DNA from: Cryobacterium breve
GTDB taxonomy: Bacteria > Actinomycetota > Actinomycetes > Actinomycetales > Microbacteriaceae
DNA length: 64,000 nucleotides
Reading direction: 5' to 3'
Assembly (NCBI RefSeq): GCF_027594785.1
Contig: NZ_CP075584.1
Span: 2,294,001 to 2,358,000 of the forward strand
The notes beneath the pieces are model-generated. The model ran no database searches, had not been told where the DNA came from, and saw only the letters and a program-made list of their open reading frames with translations. Every line of letters begins with the position of its first letter. The stretch's first letter is position 1. Positions 8,168 through 17,115 of the stretch are shown here, piece by piece. Made by a program: the position numbers and the translations under genes.

Positions 8168-11007
8168 CCGTCGCCTGCGTCACGGACGCGAACGCGGGAG
8201 TCGGCCTGCCGAGCAGGTAGCCCTGGGCGAAAGCGCAACCGGCTTCCCGAAGCGCGGCCAGCTGGTCCTCGGTCTCGACCCCTTCGGCAACCACGTCGAT
8301 GTCGAGCTTCTGCGCGAGCGCGATGATCCCCTCGACCAGGGCGACGGATGCGGCCTCCGGCAGATTCGCGGTGAAGGTCCTGTCGATCTTGATCTGGTCG
8401 ACGGGGAGGGTGTTGAGCCAGGCCAGGGTCGAGAACCCGGTCCCGAAATCGTCGAGCGAAATGCTCACGCCGAGCCGGCGGAGTTCGATGAGGCGTTCCA
8501 CGACGCCAGGGAGATCGATGAGGGCCCTGCTCTCGACGTTCTCGAGCACCAGCCGCTCCGGACGGAGCCGGTTGCGGTTGAGGGCCGCGCGCACGGTCGG
8601 TATCAGCCTCGGGTCGACCAGGGTGGCACTCGCAAGGTTCACCGCGACGTGCAGCGGCACCCCACCGGCAGCGGTGAGGGTCGCAGCGTCGCCGAGGGCT
8701 GCGAGGTCGGCGAGGGCCTTCCCGAGCACCCACAGGTCCAGGTCGGCAACGAGGCCGGTCTCCTCCGCGAGCGGCAGAAAAGCAGCGGGGGCCAGCAGGC
8801 CCAGGCGGGGGTGGTCCCAGCGGATCAGGGCTTCTGCCCCCACGACCCGGTCGGGCGAGGAGAGCGCGACGACGGGCTGGTAGTGCAGCCGCATCTCGGC
8901 CCGCCCGAGCGCCTCGACGAGCTCGCTGTGCAGCGAGGTCACCGGGCCGGTCCGGTTGCTGTCGTCCGCGAGGGCGACCTGGTTCCGGCCGGTGCGTTTC
9001 GCCTCATACATCGCAGTGTCCGCTGCGGCGAGCAGGCGTTCTCCGCCATCCCCCGGGCCGTTGTGTACGGCGACCCCGATGCTCGCGGTGATGCGCAGGT
9101 CATGGCCGGAGACGTGGAAGGGCCGGTTGAGGCTGTCGACGACCCGATGGGCGAGGTCGACCGCCTGTTCCTGGCCCGGAAGTTCGCGGGCGAGGACCGC
9201 GAACTCATCGCCCCCGAGACGTCCGATGGTGGCCTCGACACCCAGGCACCCGCGCAGCCGAACGGCGATCTGGCGGAGGAGTTCGTCGCCGGCGCCGTGA
9301 CCGAGCACGTCGTTGACCTGTTTGAAGTTGTCCAGGTCACAGAACATCACGGCGGTGCAGGACCCCGGAGCGCAGGCCGAAACGGCGGCATCGAGCTCAC
9401 TCGCGAACAGCATCCGGTTGGCGAGGCCGGTCAGCGGGTCATGAAGGGACTGGTGGCGAACCGTGGCGAGGAGCCGGGCGTTCTGCAGGGCGATGGCGCC
9501 CTGATGGCTGACGCCCTCGATGCGGGCGAGCGTGCTCGGCGAGATGCCGGACGCGAGGGTGGGACGCCACCCGCCCGCTACGACCCCCATCAGCACGTCG
9601 CCGGCGAGCAGCGGAACGATGATCGCCGTGGTCATCCCGCATTCCGCGAGGAGGCCCGCGAGTTGCGGGCTCGCGGTGGTCGCCGAGAGCGGGACCGGCC
9701 GCTGGTGCGCGAGGAGTTCGACGAGTTCGGGCGTCTGCGCAGCGGGGATCGGCGACGCGAGTATCCGATCCCTCCGGGGCGCGTCGAGGCCGGCGGTCGC
9801 GACCGCGCGCATCACGCCGGGGCTGGCGTCCCAGAGCAGCACCGCAGCGGCATCGCAGCCGGCGATCGCGGGGACTGCGAGGGCCACGGCGTCGGCGACC
9901 GCCTCGCTGCCAGTGCTCGTCGCGAGCTCATGGGCGAGCACCAGCATGGCGGCCGCCCTGCTCTCTTCGCGCCTGCTGTCGTCAAGGGCCGTGAACAGGT
10001 CGAGCGCCGCCGCGGCGTGGCCGGCGTAGGCCTCGAGCAGGGTCCTGTCCCCCTCCATCGAGGTATGGCCGAGTGAATACAGCGCGGCAAGTCGCCCGTA
10101 GGTACGCCGGCTCGAGGAGACGTCCACGATCACGGCCCGCTCGCCGAGATCTGCGCCGTGGAGGATCCGGGCAGCGATCCTGACCGCCCCGGGCGCATCA
10201 AGCCCCTGGAAGCGAAGCATGGGCTCACCGTGGTCGGCCGTCATGATGAGCAGGTACGCTGGCGCGAGCACCGCAGACGAGGCCCGTGCGACGATCCGGG
10301 CGAGCACGTCGTCGACGTCGTCGCTTCCGACCAGGTCCGCTGCGGCGTGCTGGACCTCTTTGACCTTCTCGCGCAGGAGAGCGAGGGACCGGTTGGTGGG
10401 ATGGTTCAGTGACCGCCGCGACCACCAGCGGCGCCGGGTCGACCACGTCACTTCGTAGACGCAGCACTCGTATCCGTCGCACTGGCACTCAGGGTGAACC
10501 ACGATCGCGGCCGTGAGCCCGAACATGGACGGCAGCGCCGCGAACAGGCCCTGGGCGTACTGGCAATCCAGGCGCGACGGTGGATAGCCCTCGTGCAACC
10601 GGTAGCGGAGGCGTGCCGACGTCCGCCCCACGGAAACGGACTCCATCGTCGATGTGGTCGTGAACTTCGGAATCAATCGCGGCAGCTGGCGATACACCGC
10701 TGCGGGCGACGCGAAGGCGCTCAGGAGCCTGCACAAGCACCGGATGAAGCCCGTCTGAGACGACCGTCGCGCCCACCTGGTACATCGTGTGCGGGTCGTC
10801 GAGCACGGTCGTCGCGGCCGTGAAGAGCCGGATCCTGGTGTCGTAGCTCACCCAGGTGGCCGTGTCCTCGAGCCAGTCGAGCGACTCCGTGATCCCCGCC
10901 CTGGCGAGGACGTCGGCAACGGCAGCGTCCCCGCCGTGTGCACGCACGTGGCCGAGGAGAAGGGAAATCGTCGTGCTCGACGTCTCCCGTGGCTCCTGTG
11001 TCATCAT
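8154..11007 (-). CDS. GAF-GGDEF-EAL cyclic di-GMP signalling protein (frame broken once)
   Basis: After removal of one base at 10728-10729 (AGCCT to AGCT) this is one protein of about 950 residues. The N-terminal quarter has a conserved cysteine cluster, CQCDGYECCVYEV. Two GAF-like domains follow (around residues 215-360 and 385-530). Next come a GGDEF domain with an intact GRLGGDEFAVLARE active site and an EAL domain with GAEALIRWDHP, LDDFGTGFSTL, QIKIDRTF and VVAEGVE. The conserved motifs suggest both cyclase and phosphodiesterase domains could be active. The start ATG at 11007 follows a GGGGG ribosome site; the frame also opens at 11037. The N-terminal piece and the C-terminal piece join smoothly (VLVQ then LLSAFASPAA), which is why I merge them. 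Confidence 0.85.
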
Positions 11008-11127
11008 CGCCCCCTGAGTGCATACTACCGACTGCACCCTCCTACGAGGGGGCCTGAAGCCGGCGGCTCAGCGACCGAGGGCAGGGCTTCCGGTTGTTCG
11101 TCGACCGGTCGGTCAACGAACATCTGG

Positions 11128-11301
11128 TCAGACGGCGGTGTCGTCCGGACTCTTGGCCGCATCCGCAGCGGGAGCGGAATACCGCATCAGCGACTTGTGC
11201 CGCAGGTTGTATTCGCGCTTGAGTTCGTTCCAGCGCGGGAGCGAGACCTGGTTGGCCGACGAGGCCGTGGTGGGTTCGCCTGACGACGGCGCCTCGGACA
11301 C
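11128..11301 (-). CDS. Small protein with WNELKREY motif (paralogue pair, second gene)
   Basis: 57 residues from a GTG start with a GAGG ribosome site five bases upstream, seven bases after the stop of the preceding small gene. It contains LPRWNELKREYNLRH, closely matching VRWSALKREFAARR in the upstream neighbour. The ends are Ser/Ala/Pro-rich and probably disordered. No family recognised. The paired arrangement, the shared W-x-x-L-K-R-E-[FY] motif and the good ribosome site argue that it is real despite its size. Confidence 0.55.
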   Translation of the reverse strand: MSEAPSSGEPTTASSANQVSLPRWNELKREYNLRHKSLMRYSAPAADAAKSPDDTAV

Positions 11302-11308
11302 GACGGCC

Positions 11309-11434
11309 TCAGTCCTGGTCGTCGTCGCGCGTCGTCGAGACCACGCCGCGTCGCGCAGCGAACTCCCGCTTGAGCGCCGACCAGCGCACGGCGGACACGT
11401 AGTGGATGGTGGAATTCTTCGTCGCGTCGGCCAT
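11309..11434 (-). CDS. Small protein with WSALKREF motif (paralogue pair, first gene)
   Basis: 41 residues, ATG start at 11434. It carries STIHYVSAVRWSALKREF followed by AARRG and ends in an acidic tail, DDDQD. A purine-rich stretch (GAGAGAG) lies just upstream of the start. It shares the W-x-x-L-K-R-E-[FY] motif with the gene immediately downstream. No family recognised; a small nucleic-acid- or protein-binding peptide is possible. Confidence 0.5.
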   Translation of the reverse strand: MADATKNSTIHYVSAVRWSALKREFAARRGVVSTTRDDDQD

Positions 11435-11736
11435 GGGCTCTCTCAGTCTCAAACGGTTGATGAACGGCGCGCCGCTGGGCCTGGTTCAATGTGTGAGCGA
11501 TCGAGATTGACACGGTTTCGCATCCGTGGATGGAAACCCGACCCATCACTATCGGTGGACGGGATCGCACTTTCATGGTACATCCGACGGTCGGAATCCG
11601 GTCATCGAGGCTGGCTCGCGCGGCCGGGCGGCTTTGTTTCCTTACGTGACGGATGCCGGGACATCCGCCCGTCGCCGACCTAGGCTTGCTCTCAACACCG
11701 ACCGCCACGCCGCGACACGAAGGGACCGAGACCGCG
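11435..11736. other. Intergenic region upstream of two divergent genes
   Basis: This 302-bp stretch separates the small-gene pair (leftward) from the gene at 11737 (rightward) and should hold both promoters. I see no convincing gene, strong hairpin or known regulatory motif in it. Confidence 0.4.
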
Positions 11737-12111
11737 ATGACCCAGCACCACCCCGCTCTCCGGAAGGCCCCTCGCCCAGAGTGCTCGCAGGGTCACACCT
11801 GCGCCGGCAGCGCTCCGGGACACGCCCTGCCGCTCATCCAGCAGCGCGTGTCTGCCGCGACGCCGAGCAAATGGCGCGACGCGATCGTCACGGCGGTCAC
11901 CCATACTGGTTGGATCGCCATCACGACGCTCGATGACCACACCAGGGTCTGGGTGTGGAACCACGCGGACCTCGGCGCCGTGGCCTCGGTCGGCGACCCG
12001 GTCGCACTGCACGACGTCTATCACGTGCTCGCGATCGGAGCCGAGCGCGTGAATGTGCTCCTGGCCCCGGTCGAGCTGTCGGGTTTCTCCGACCTCGCGG
12101 ATCTTTCCTAA
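11737..12111 (+). CDS. Hypothetical protein
   Basis: 124 residues starting MTQHHPALRKAP; a purine-rich AGGGACCGAG lies upstream of the ATG. The middle is a compact, probably beta-rich stretch (GWIAITTLDDHTRVWVWNHAD, then VGDPVALHDVYHVLAIGAERVNVL). Near the N-terminus there is ECSQGHTC with two cysteines and a histidine. No transmembrane segment or signal peptide. I do not recognise the family. It lies between small unknown genes and a copper-type protein, which gives no clear hint. Confidence 0.6.
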   Translation: MTQHHPALRKAPRPECSQGHTCAGSAPGHALPLIQQRVSAATPSKWRDAIVTAVTHTGWIAITTLDDHTRVWVWNHADLGAVASVGDPVALHDVYHVLAIGAERVNVLLAPVELSGFSDLADLS

Positions 12112-12156
12112 GCCGCCCGTCGTCAGCCGCCGGCCGGGATCTCCGGTCTGGTCCAG

Positions 12157-12598
12157 CTATGCCATCGGCATCATGGACTTCATCGCCGACATCATCCGCT
12201 CGCACGCGGCAGCGCACTGACGGCAGGCCTCAGCGCACATCTTGCACTCTTCGCTCATCTCGGCATGCATCATGCACTCATCCGCGCACGCCATGCACAT
12301 CTTCATGCAGGCGTCCATCTGGGCCATCATGACCGTCATGTCGTAACCGGAGGGGCGCAGCATCATTCGCATCATCGTGTGGGTCATGTCGGCGCAGTCG
12401 AGGCACATGCTCATGCACTTCGACATCCCGGTCATGCCCATTGCCATCATGTCGTCCGCGCAGACCGTACAGGCCTGCTCGCATGCGCTGCAACACTCGA
12501 TCAGGCTCCTGCATGGCCGCCGTGTCGAGGCCGCTCATGCTCTTCATCGCCGTTGAGGAGTCCATCATCTGCGCTGTCATGCTCATCATTTCAGTCAT
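12157..12598 (-). CDS. Met/Cys-rich four-helix copper-binding protein (frame broken once)
   Basis: After removing one base at 12504-12505 (CAGGCTC to CAGCTC) the gene encodes about 146 residues starting MTEMMSMTAQMM. It has repeated C-x2-C and C-x3-C patterns: ECCSACEQACTVCADDMM, CMSMCLDCADM, CMKMCMACADECMMH and CKMCAEACRQCAAACE. This matches the DUF326/Csp-type four-helix bundle proteins that store or detoxify Cu(I) through cysteines lining the core. The many methionines fit the same role. The start has GGAG five bases upstream. No signal peptide, so a cytosolic store is likely. The copper amine oxidase is about 9 kb away, which may or may not be related. Confidence 0.8.
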
Positions 12599-12749
12599 CC
12601 CACTCCGGAAGCCCGGCGTCGGTCCATGCCGGCTGATGACCGTGGCGTCCACGTTACGAAATGTTACGCCGCACGCCCGGCCGGTCGAAAGAGTCCGTGC
12701 CCTAGATTGTGGGAAGAGAGTGCAGGACACGAACGTGCGAAGGAGCACT

Positions 12750-14042
12750 ATGACCGGCTGGCGGATTCGCGATTTCCACGCTGACGATCTCGACGGGATC
12801 CTCCGGCTCTGGCAGGAGATCACCGCGACGAACACGGAACCGGTCTATGGGCTGTCCGAGGTGCTCGCCTCCTGCCAGAAAGACCACGCCGTCGTCGCGA
12901 TGCACGGCGACGAGGTCGTCGGGGCCGCCGTCGGCCGCGCGGCGCATGCCCAGGGTTGGATCGTGTTCCTCGCGACCGCACACGTCTGGCAGGGCCAGGG
13001 CATCGGCACGGCCATGCTCGCCGCGCTCGAGTCGAAGATGGCACCGCACGGCCTGACCAAGCTCTCCGCGCTGATGCCGGAAACCGAAAGCCGCGTCGAC
13101 GCCTTTCTCAACCGCGGCTTCGTGGTCAAGAAGCAGTTGAGCTACTTCGAGCGCGAGATCCCGGTGCAGCGCGAGGGACTCAAGGCGCTTGGCGAGCTCG
13201 GCGGGCGGATTCTGCCGCGCGATCTCTGGGCTGCCGTCGGCGGCATGCGCGCCGAGAAGGAACTCCTCGAGCGCCGGCTCGTGATGCCCCTCGCCGAACC
13301 CGATCTCGCCGAACAGTACGGGGTCATCCCGCCCAAGGCCGTCGTGCTCTTCGGCCCTCCCGGGACGGGCAAGACCACCTTCGCCAAGGCGATCGCCTCA
13401 CGGCTCGAGTGGCCGTTCGTCGAGGTGTTCCCTTCCCGGCTGGCCGGCGACCCGAAGGGTCTCGCCGGCGCCCTGCGGGAAACCTTCCTCAAGATCTCAG
13501 AACTCGAGCACGCCGTGGTTTTCATCGACGAGGTCGAGGAGATCGCGGCCCAGCGCGGCGGCGAACCGCCATCGCCGCTGCAGGGGGTGACTAATGAACT
13601 GCTCAAGATCATCCCGGCGTTCCGTGAGCGTCCGGGACGCCTCCTCGTCTGCGCGACCAACTTCATCCGCGCCCTCGATTCCGCACTGCTTCGGCACGGT
13701 CGGTTCGACTATGTCATCCCGATCGGGCTCCCGGATGCCGCTGCGCGTGCGGCCATCTGGGCCGGTTATGTGCCGGCGCCCGTCGCCGGCACGGTCGACT
13801 TCGCCGCGCTCGTCGAGGCGAGCGCGGGCTTCTCTCCCGCGGACATCGAGTATGCGGCCCGCCGGGCCTCGCAGGAGGCACTCGAACGGGCACTCTTCAC
13901 CGCGGACAAGGTGCCAGCGGATGCGCCGAGCGGTCCCCGAACCGAGGACTACCTCGAGGCGATCCGCGCCACCCGCACCACGGTCTCGCCGCAGGTCGCA
14001 GCGGAGTTCCTCGAGGACATCGAGCGGCTCGCCCGCCTCTGA
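12750..14042 (+). CDS. GNAT acetyltransferase-AAA+ ATPase fusion protein
   Basis: 430 residues. Residues 1-140 form a GNAT N-acetyltransferase domain with the acetyl-CoA loop WQGQGIGTAMLAALE (about 80-94). Residues 165-430 form an AAA+ ATPase of the FtsH/Cdc48 kind: Walker A GPPGTGKT (202-209), Walker B VVFIDEVEE (about 257-265), sensor 1 CATN (301-304), arginine finger RHGRFD (315-320), and a helical lid domain with ASAGFSPADIEYAARRAS. The start ATG has AGGAG six bases upstream. No protease domain is present, so it is not an FtsH. The fusion suggests ATP-driven remodelling linked to acetylation of a protein target. Both parts appear intact. The substrate is unknown. Confidence 0.85.
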   Translation: MTGWRIRDFHADDLDGILRLWQEITATNTEPVYGLSEVLASCQKDHAVVAMHGDEVVGAAVGRAAHAQGWIVFLATAHVWQGQGIGTAMLAALESKMAPHGLTKLSALMPETESRVDAFLNRGFVVKKQLSYFEREIPVQREGLKALGELGGRILPRDLWAAVGGMRAEKELLERRLVMPLAEPDLAEQYGVIPPKAVVLFGPPGTGKTTFAKAIASRLEWPFVEVFPSRLAGDPKGLAGALRETFLKISELEHAVVFIDEVEEIAAQRGGEPPSPLQGVTNELLKIIPAFRERPGRLLVCATNFIRALDSALLRHGRFDYVIPIGLPDAAARAAIWAGYVPAPVAGTVDFAALVEASAGFSPADIEYAARRASQEALERALFTADKVPADAPSGPRTEDYLEAIRATRTTVSPQVAAEFLEDIERLARL

Positions 14043-14154
14043 CCGTGCGAGCAACGACAGCAGCCGACCCTCCTGCTTCTCGGTCGGCGCCTGCCGCAGA
14101 GCCCAGGAATGCTGGTGGCTCCCGGCCGTCAACGCCCCGCGTATCGCGAGCTTC

Positions 14155-14195
14155 GGCTGACGGCTGACGGCTGACGGCTGACGGCTGACGGCTGA
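14155..14195. repeat. Heptanucleotide tandem repeat (GGCTGAC)n
   Basis: Five full units of GGCTGAC and a partial sixth lie in the 220-bp gap between the convergent ends of the GNAT-AAA+ gene and the HNH gene. Length may vary between strains by slippage. No other feature is seen in this gap. Confidence 0.9.
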
Positions 14196-14262
14196 GTCTC
14201 CGCCGGACGTTGACCCCGCCACCGGGCCGGCTCCACCTGACCTCAGTGAGTTCCGTCCTCAT

Positions 14263-16046
14263 TCAGTCGGTGTCGCGGAGGATCGGGTTCTTGCTGGTGA
14301 GGAGGATGGGTTGCTGCTGGGGGTCGAGTCCGGGTGGCGGGGTGAGCCAGTATCGGCCGGTGTCGTCGCGGGTGATTCGCCAGTGTTCGTTGTGGAGTCT
14401 GAGGTGGTCGGCCCGACAGAGCAGGATGCCCTCGTCGAGGTTGGTCTGCCCGGTGTCGTCTTTCCAGTGGTGGATGTGGTGGGTCTCGGTCCAGGAGGGT
14501 GGTCGGTCGCAGCCGGGCCACACGCAGCCGCCGTCGCGAAGGGCGAGGGCGGCGCGTTGGGCGCGGCTGAAGGTGCGTTGTTCCCGGCCGAGGTCGACGC
14601 CGCTCCCGTGGTCGTCGAAGGTGACGTCGAGGAGACCGCTGTCGCACCGGTTTCGCTCAAGGTCTCGGCCGAGACCGTGACCGCAGTTCCCTCGATCACG
14701 CCCGGCTGGAGCGCGGGCGCGTCAGTCTCGCTACCCGCCCCGGCATCAACCGCGGGTTCGGCCGCGGCGTCGGGACTCGTCCCGGTCGGTGCAGTGCTCG
14801 TGGATTCGGCCCCGGTCGACGCGATCCCTGTGGCTGCGGTCTCGGACTGTGAGGCGCCGGCGGGTGCGGTCCCGGTCGGTCCGGCGGCGCTTGACGCTGG
14901 CCCGACGGGCGATGACCCGGTCGGGGCGGTGCCGGTCGGGGCGGTGCCGGTCGGGCGGATGGTGACCATGCGCACGGCGGGGCTGCGACCGCCGGCGATG
15001 CGCTTGGGGTCGGCCTTCACGCCGAGTTTGATCAGGGCGAGGAACGCGTCCGCAGTGAGTTGTTCGGTCGTGCGCGGGTCATCCTGCACCCGCTTCGCCC
15101 AGGCGGCCTGCTCCTTGTCGACGAACCTCACCCCGCCACGCCTTGGGCTCGTGATGGCGTCGTAGGTCTGCATCAGGTATTCGCCGTCTTCCGGGGCGAA
15201 CAGGCCGACCATGCTCACCTGCCCCGTGTGGAGCCGGTAGAACCGCAATGACCGGTCGTCGTAGGCGGCTTTCTCGCGGGCGGCGATGCCGGCCTCATCG
15301 AGCACGTCCCGCACCCGGCGGGCCCGTTTGAACAACTGGTCCGCGTTCAGGGTCCGTGACTCCGCGAGGAGCCGGGCAAGGGCGGACGCGAGTTTCTCCG
15401 GGGTGATCGCCCGGTCCAGGTCACCGAGACCCTTACGGAGCGAGTCCGCCTTCTCCACGCTCAGCCAGCCCTCGGCGAGGGCCCGGCCGATCGGGGCGTG
15501 CCACGGCGGCACTGCTGCCGGCGGAACCGGCGGAAGGTGCGGGGCCGTCCCGTCGAGGGGCGGCGGTCCGTCGTTCCCGTCGAGGGGCGGAGTCTCGTCG
15601 AACAGCGTCTGCGCCTCGGCGGCTTCCCGGGCGGCCTTCTCGGCGGCGTCGGCCTCCGCGAGGAGGCGGCCGACCGCGAGCAGCTTGGCCGCGTCGCCCT
15701 TGCTCGACCCGGAGATGGCCTGCAGCAGGTCTTCCGGGGAGCGATAACCTTTCCGGGCCGCGAGGCCCTTCCCGCCGAGTTCAGGCCGCGACCGGCGGGC
15801 CAGGGTCGCCGCGGACCATGCCGCCTGAGTGTCGAGCGCCCGCCGGGCACCGGCGATCAACACCTGCCCCTCCAACACGGCCTCGTCGGTGAGTGCGTCC
15901 ACAACGGCCGACGAGCCGCCAAGCCCGGTGACGACATCCGCCAGCGACCGCAACCCGGCGAGCACGCCGCCCTGCACCGGCTCACGGAACACCCGGTCGG
16001 CGTGCGGCTGATCGGGTGAAGCGGGCGACTCCGGGAGGGTGGTCAT
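14263..16046 (-). CDS. DUF222 HNH endonuclease, 13E12-like (frame broken once)
   Basis: The N-terminal part is a DUF222 domain (LAGLRSLADVVTGLGG, AAWSAATLARRSRPELGG and the long helical region to about residue 330). The C-terminal part, in another frame, is the HNH nuclease: FSRAQRAALALRDGGC, then VWPGCDRPPSWTETHHIHHW and NLDEGILLCRADHLRLHNEHW. The frames join if one G (top strand) is restored near 14661, giving AETLERNRCDSGLLDVTF. Between the two domains lies an unusual Thr/Ala/Pro/Gly-rich stretch of about 90 residues with repeats of PTGTA. Members of this family are multicopy in actinobacteria and often considered mobile or intron-derived; their role is unclear. Confidence 0.85.
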
Positions 16047-16183
16047 GCCCCCACGTTACGACCGACCACCGACACTCTCTGAGCAAGACTCAGGTCTGTG
16101 GAAACCCCTCCTGATCAGGCACCTGGTGAGGAGAATCCACAGGATCAGAAGCGTCCGTGACCCGCGGGAAGGGGTATGCCGCG

Positions 16184-16918
16184 TCAGGCCTGACGGGGAG
16201 ACTCCGCCATGAACTCGGCGAGGGTCGCCTCGATCGTGGCGAACGACCACCGATAGGCAGCCTCCCCGTCGCGCACGGCGAGCGCGTGCGCGAGCTCGTG
16301 ATGGCGATGTGCCGAGGGTGGCGTGTACGAGGTGATCGTGAACCGCTTCTCCTCTTCGCGGGTACGGAGCAGTGCCTCAACGGTGCTCGCGAAGTGACCC
16401 ATCACGGCATTCCCGGAGCCGCGCAGGATCTGGGCGTGGAAGTCGACGTCGGCCTCGAGGAAGCCGCGACCGTCGCCGTCACGGTCGGCGACGACCATCG
16501 CGTCCGCGGCAGCCGAGACCGCCGCGAGTTGCTCGTCCGTCATGGCTTGCGCGCTCAGTCGGGCGGCGACGGGCTCGATCCCGAGGCGCATTTCGAGCAT
16601 CTCGCGCATCTGGGTGAAGTATTCGGGTCCACGGCCGCGCCAGACGATGATCTGCGGATTCATCAGTTCCCAGGAGGTGCGGGGCAGCACCTGGGTTCCG
16701 ACCCGCTGCCGCGGCTCGATCATTCCCAGCGACTGCAGCACGCGCATCGCCTCCCGCAGCACCGACCGGGAGACGGCAAAGGTCGCGCTGAGCTCGTCGA
16801 GGTTCAGAATGTCGCCGGGTGCGTAGCGCGCATCGACGATCGACTGGCCGACGGCATTGACCACCCGCGCGTGCAGGCCGCCCACGCGCAGGGAATCCGT
16901 GACGGTGCCGCTCTGCAT
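16184..16918 (-). CDS. gntR: GntR/FadR-family regulator of gluconate genes
   Basis: 244 residues from ATG 16918, preceded by a GGGAAAGAAG purine tract. The N-terminal winged helix-turn-helix reads VVNAVGQSIVDARYAPGDIL, then LDELSATFAVSRSVLREAMRVLQSLGMIEPRQRVGTQVLP. The C-terminal FCD effector domain has the metal-site pattern EMLEMRLGIEPVAARLSA, then DVDFHAQILRGSGN and HHELAHALAVRDGEAAY. It is divergent from gntP-gntK with a palindrome between them, so it very likely represses this locus and responds to gluconate or 6-phosphogluconate. The longer frame to 17035 would run through the operator region and is less likely. Confidence 0.87.
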   Translation of the reverse strand: MQSGTVTDSLRVGGLHARVVNAVGQSIVDARYAPGDILNLDELSATFAVSRSVLREAMRVLQSLGMIEPRQRVGTQVLPRTSWELMNPQIIVWRGRGPEYFTQMREMLEMRLGIEPVAARLSAQAMTDEQLAAVSAAADAMVVADRDGDGRGFLEADVDFHAQILRGSGNAVMGHFASTVEALLRTREEEKRFTITSYTPPSAHRHHELAHALAVRDGEAAYRWSFATIEATLAEFMAESPRQA

Positions 16919-17042
16919 CTGCACTTCTTTCCCTAGGCGAAGCCGTGGGGCCTCGAAGCCCCCACCGAGATCGTACCCACCCCGCAGGCACTGCCGCGAT
17001 TCGGGGGTGGCGCCCTCGCACATCTTGTGCGACACTCAATTA

Positions 17043-17056
17043 TCTGATTTATCAGA
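17043..17056. promoter_or_regulatory. Probable GntR operator
   Basis: TCTGATTTATCAGA is a perfect inverted repeat (six-base arms, TT centre) in the AT-rich region between the divergent gntR and gntP genes. It is the only palindrome there and is well placed to control both promoters. Confidence 0.65.
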
Positions 17057-17115
17057 CTATTGCTAATTTTTTGACGATGGGGTCGCAGGGACGCGGCCTC
17101 GGAATGGAATCTGAG

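Noticed and set aside
8079..10076. 665-codon open frame on the plus strand
   Set aside because: Antisense of the GAF-GGDEF-EAL gene, a common artefact in high-GC DNA.
14043..14262. CRISPR-like array
   Set aside because: The repeat unit is only seven bases, perfectly tandem and without spacers; no cas gene is present in the window.
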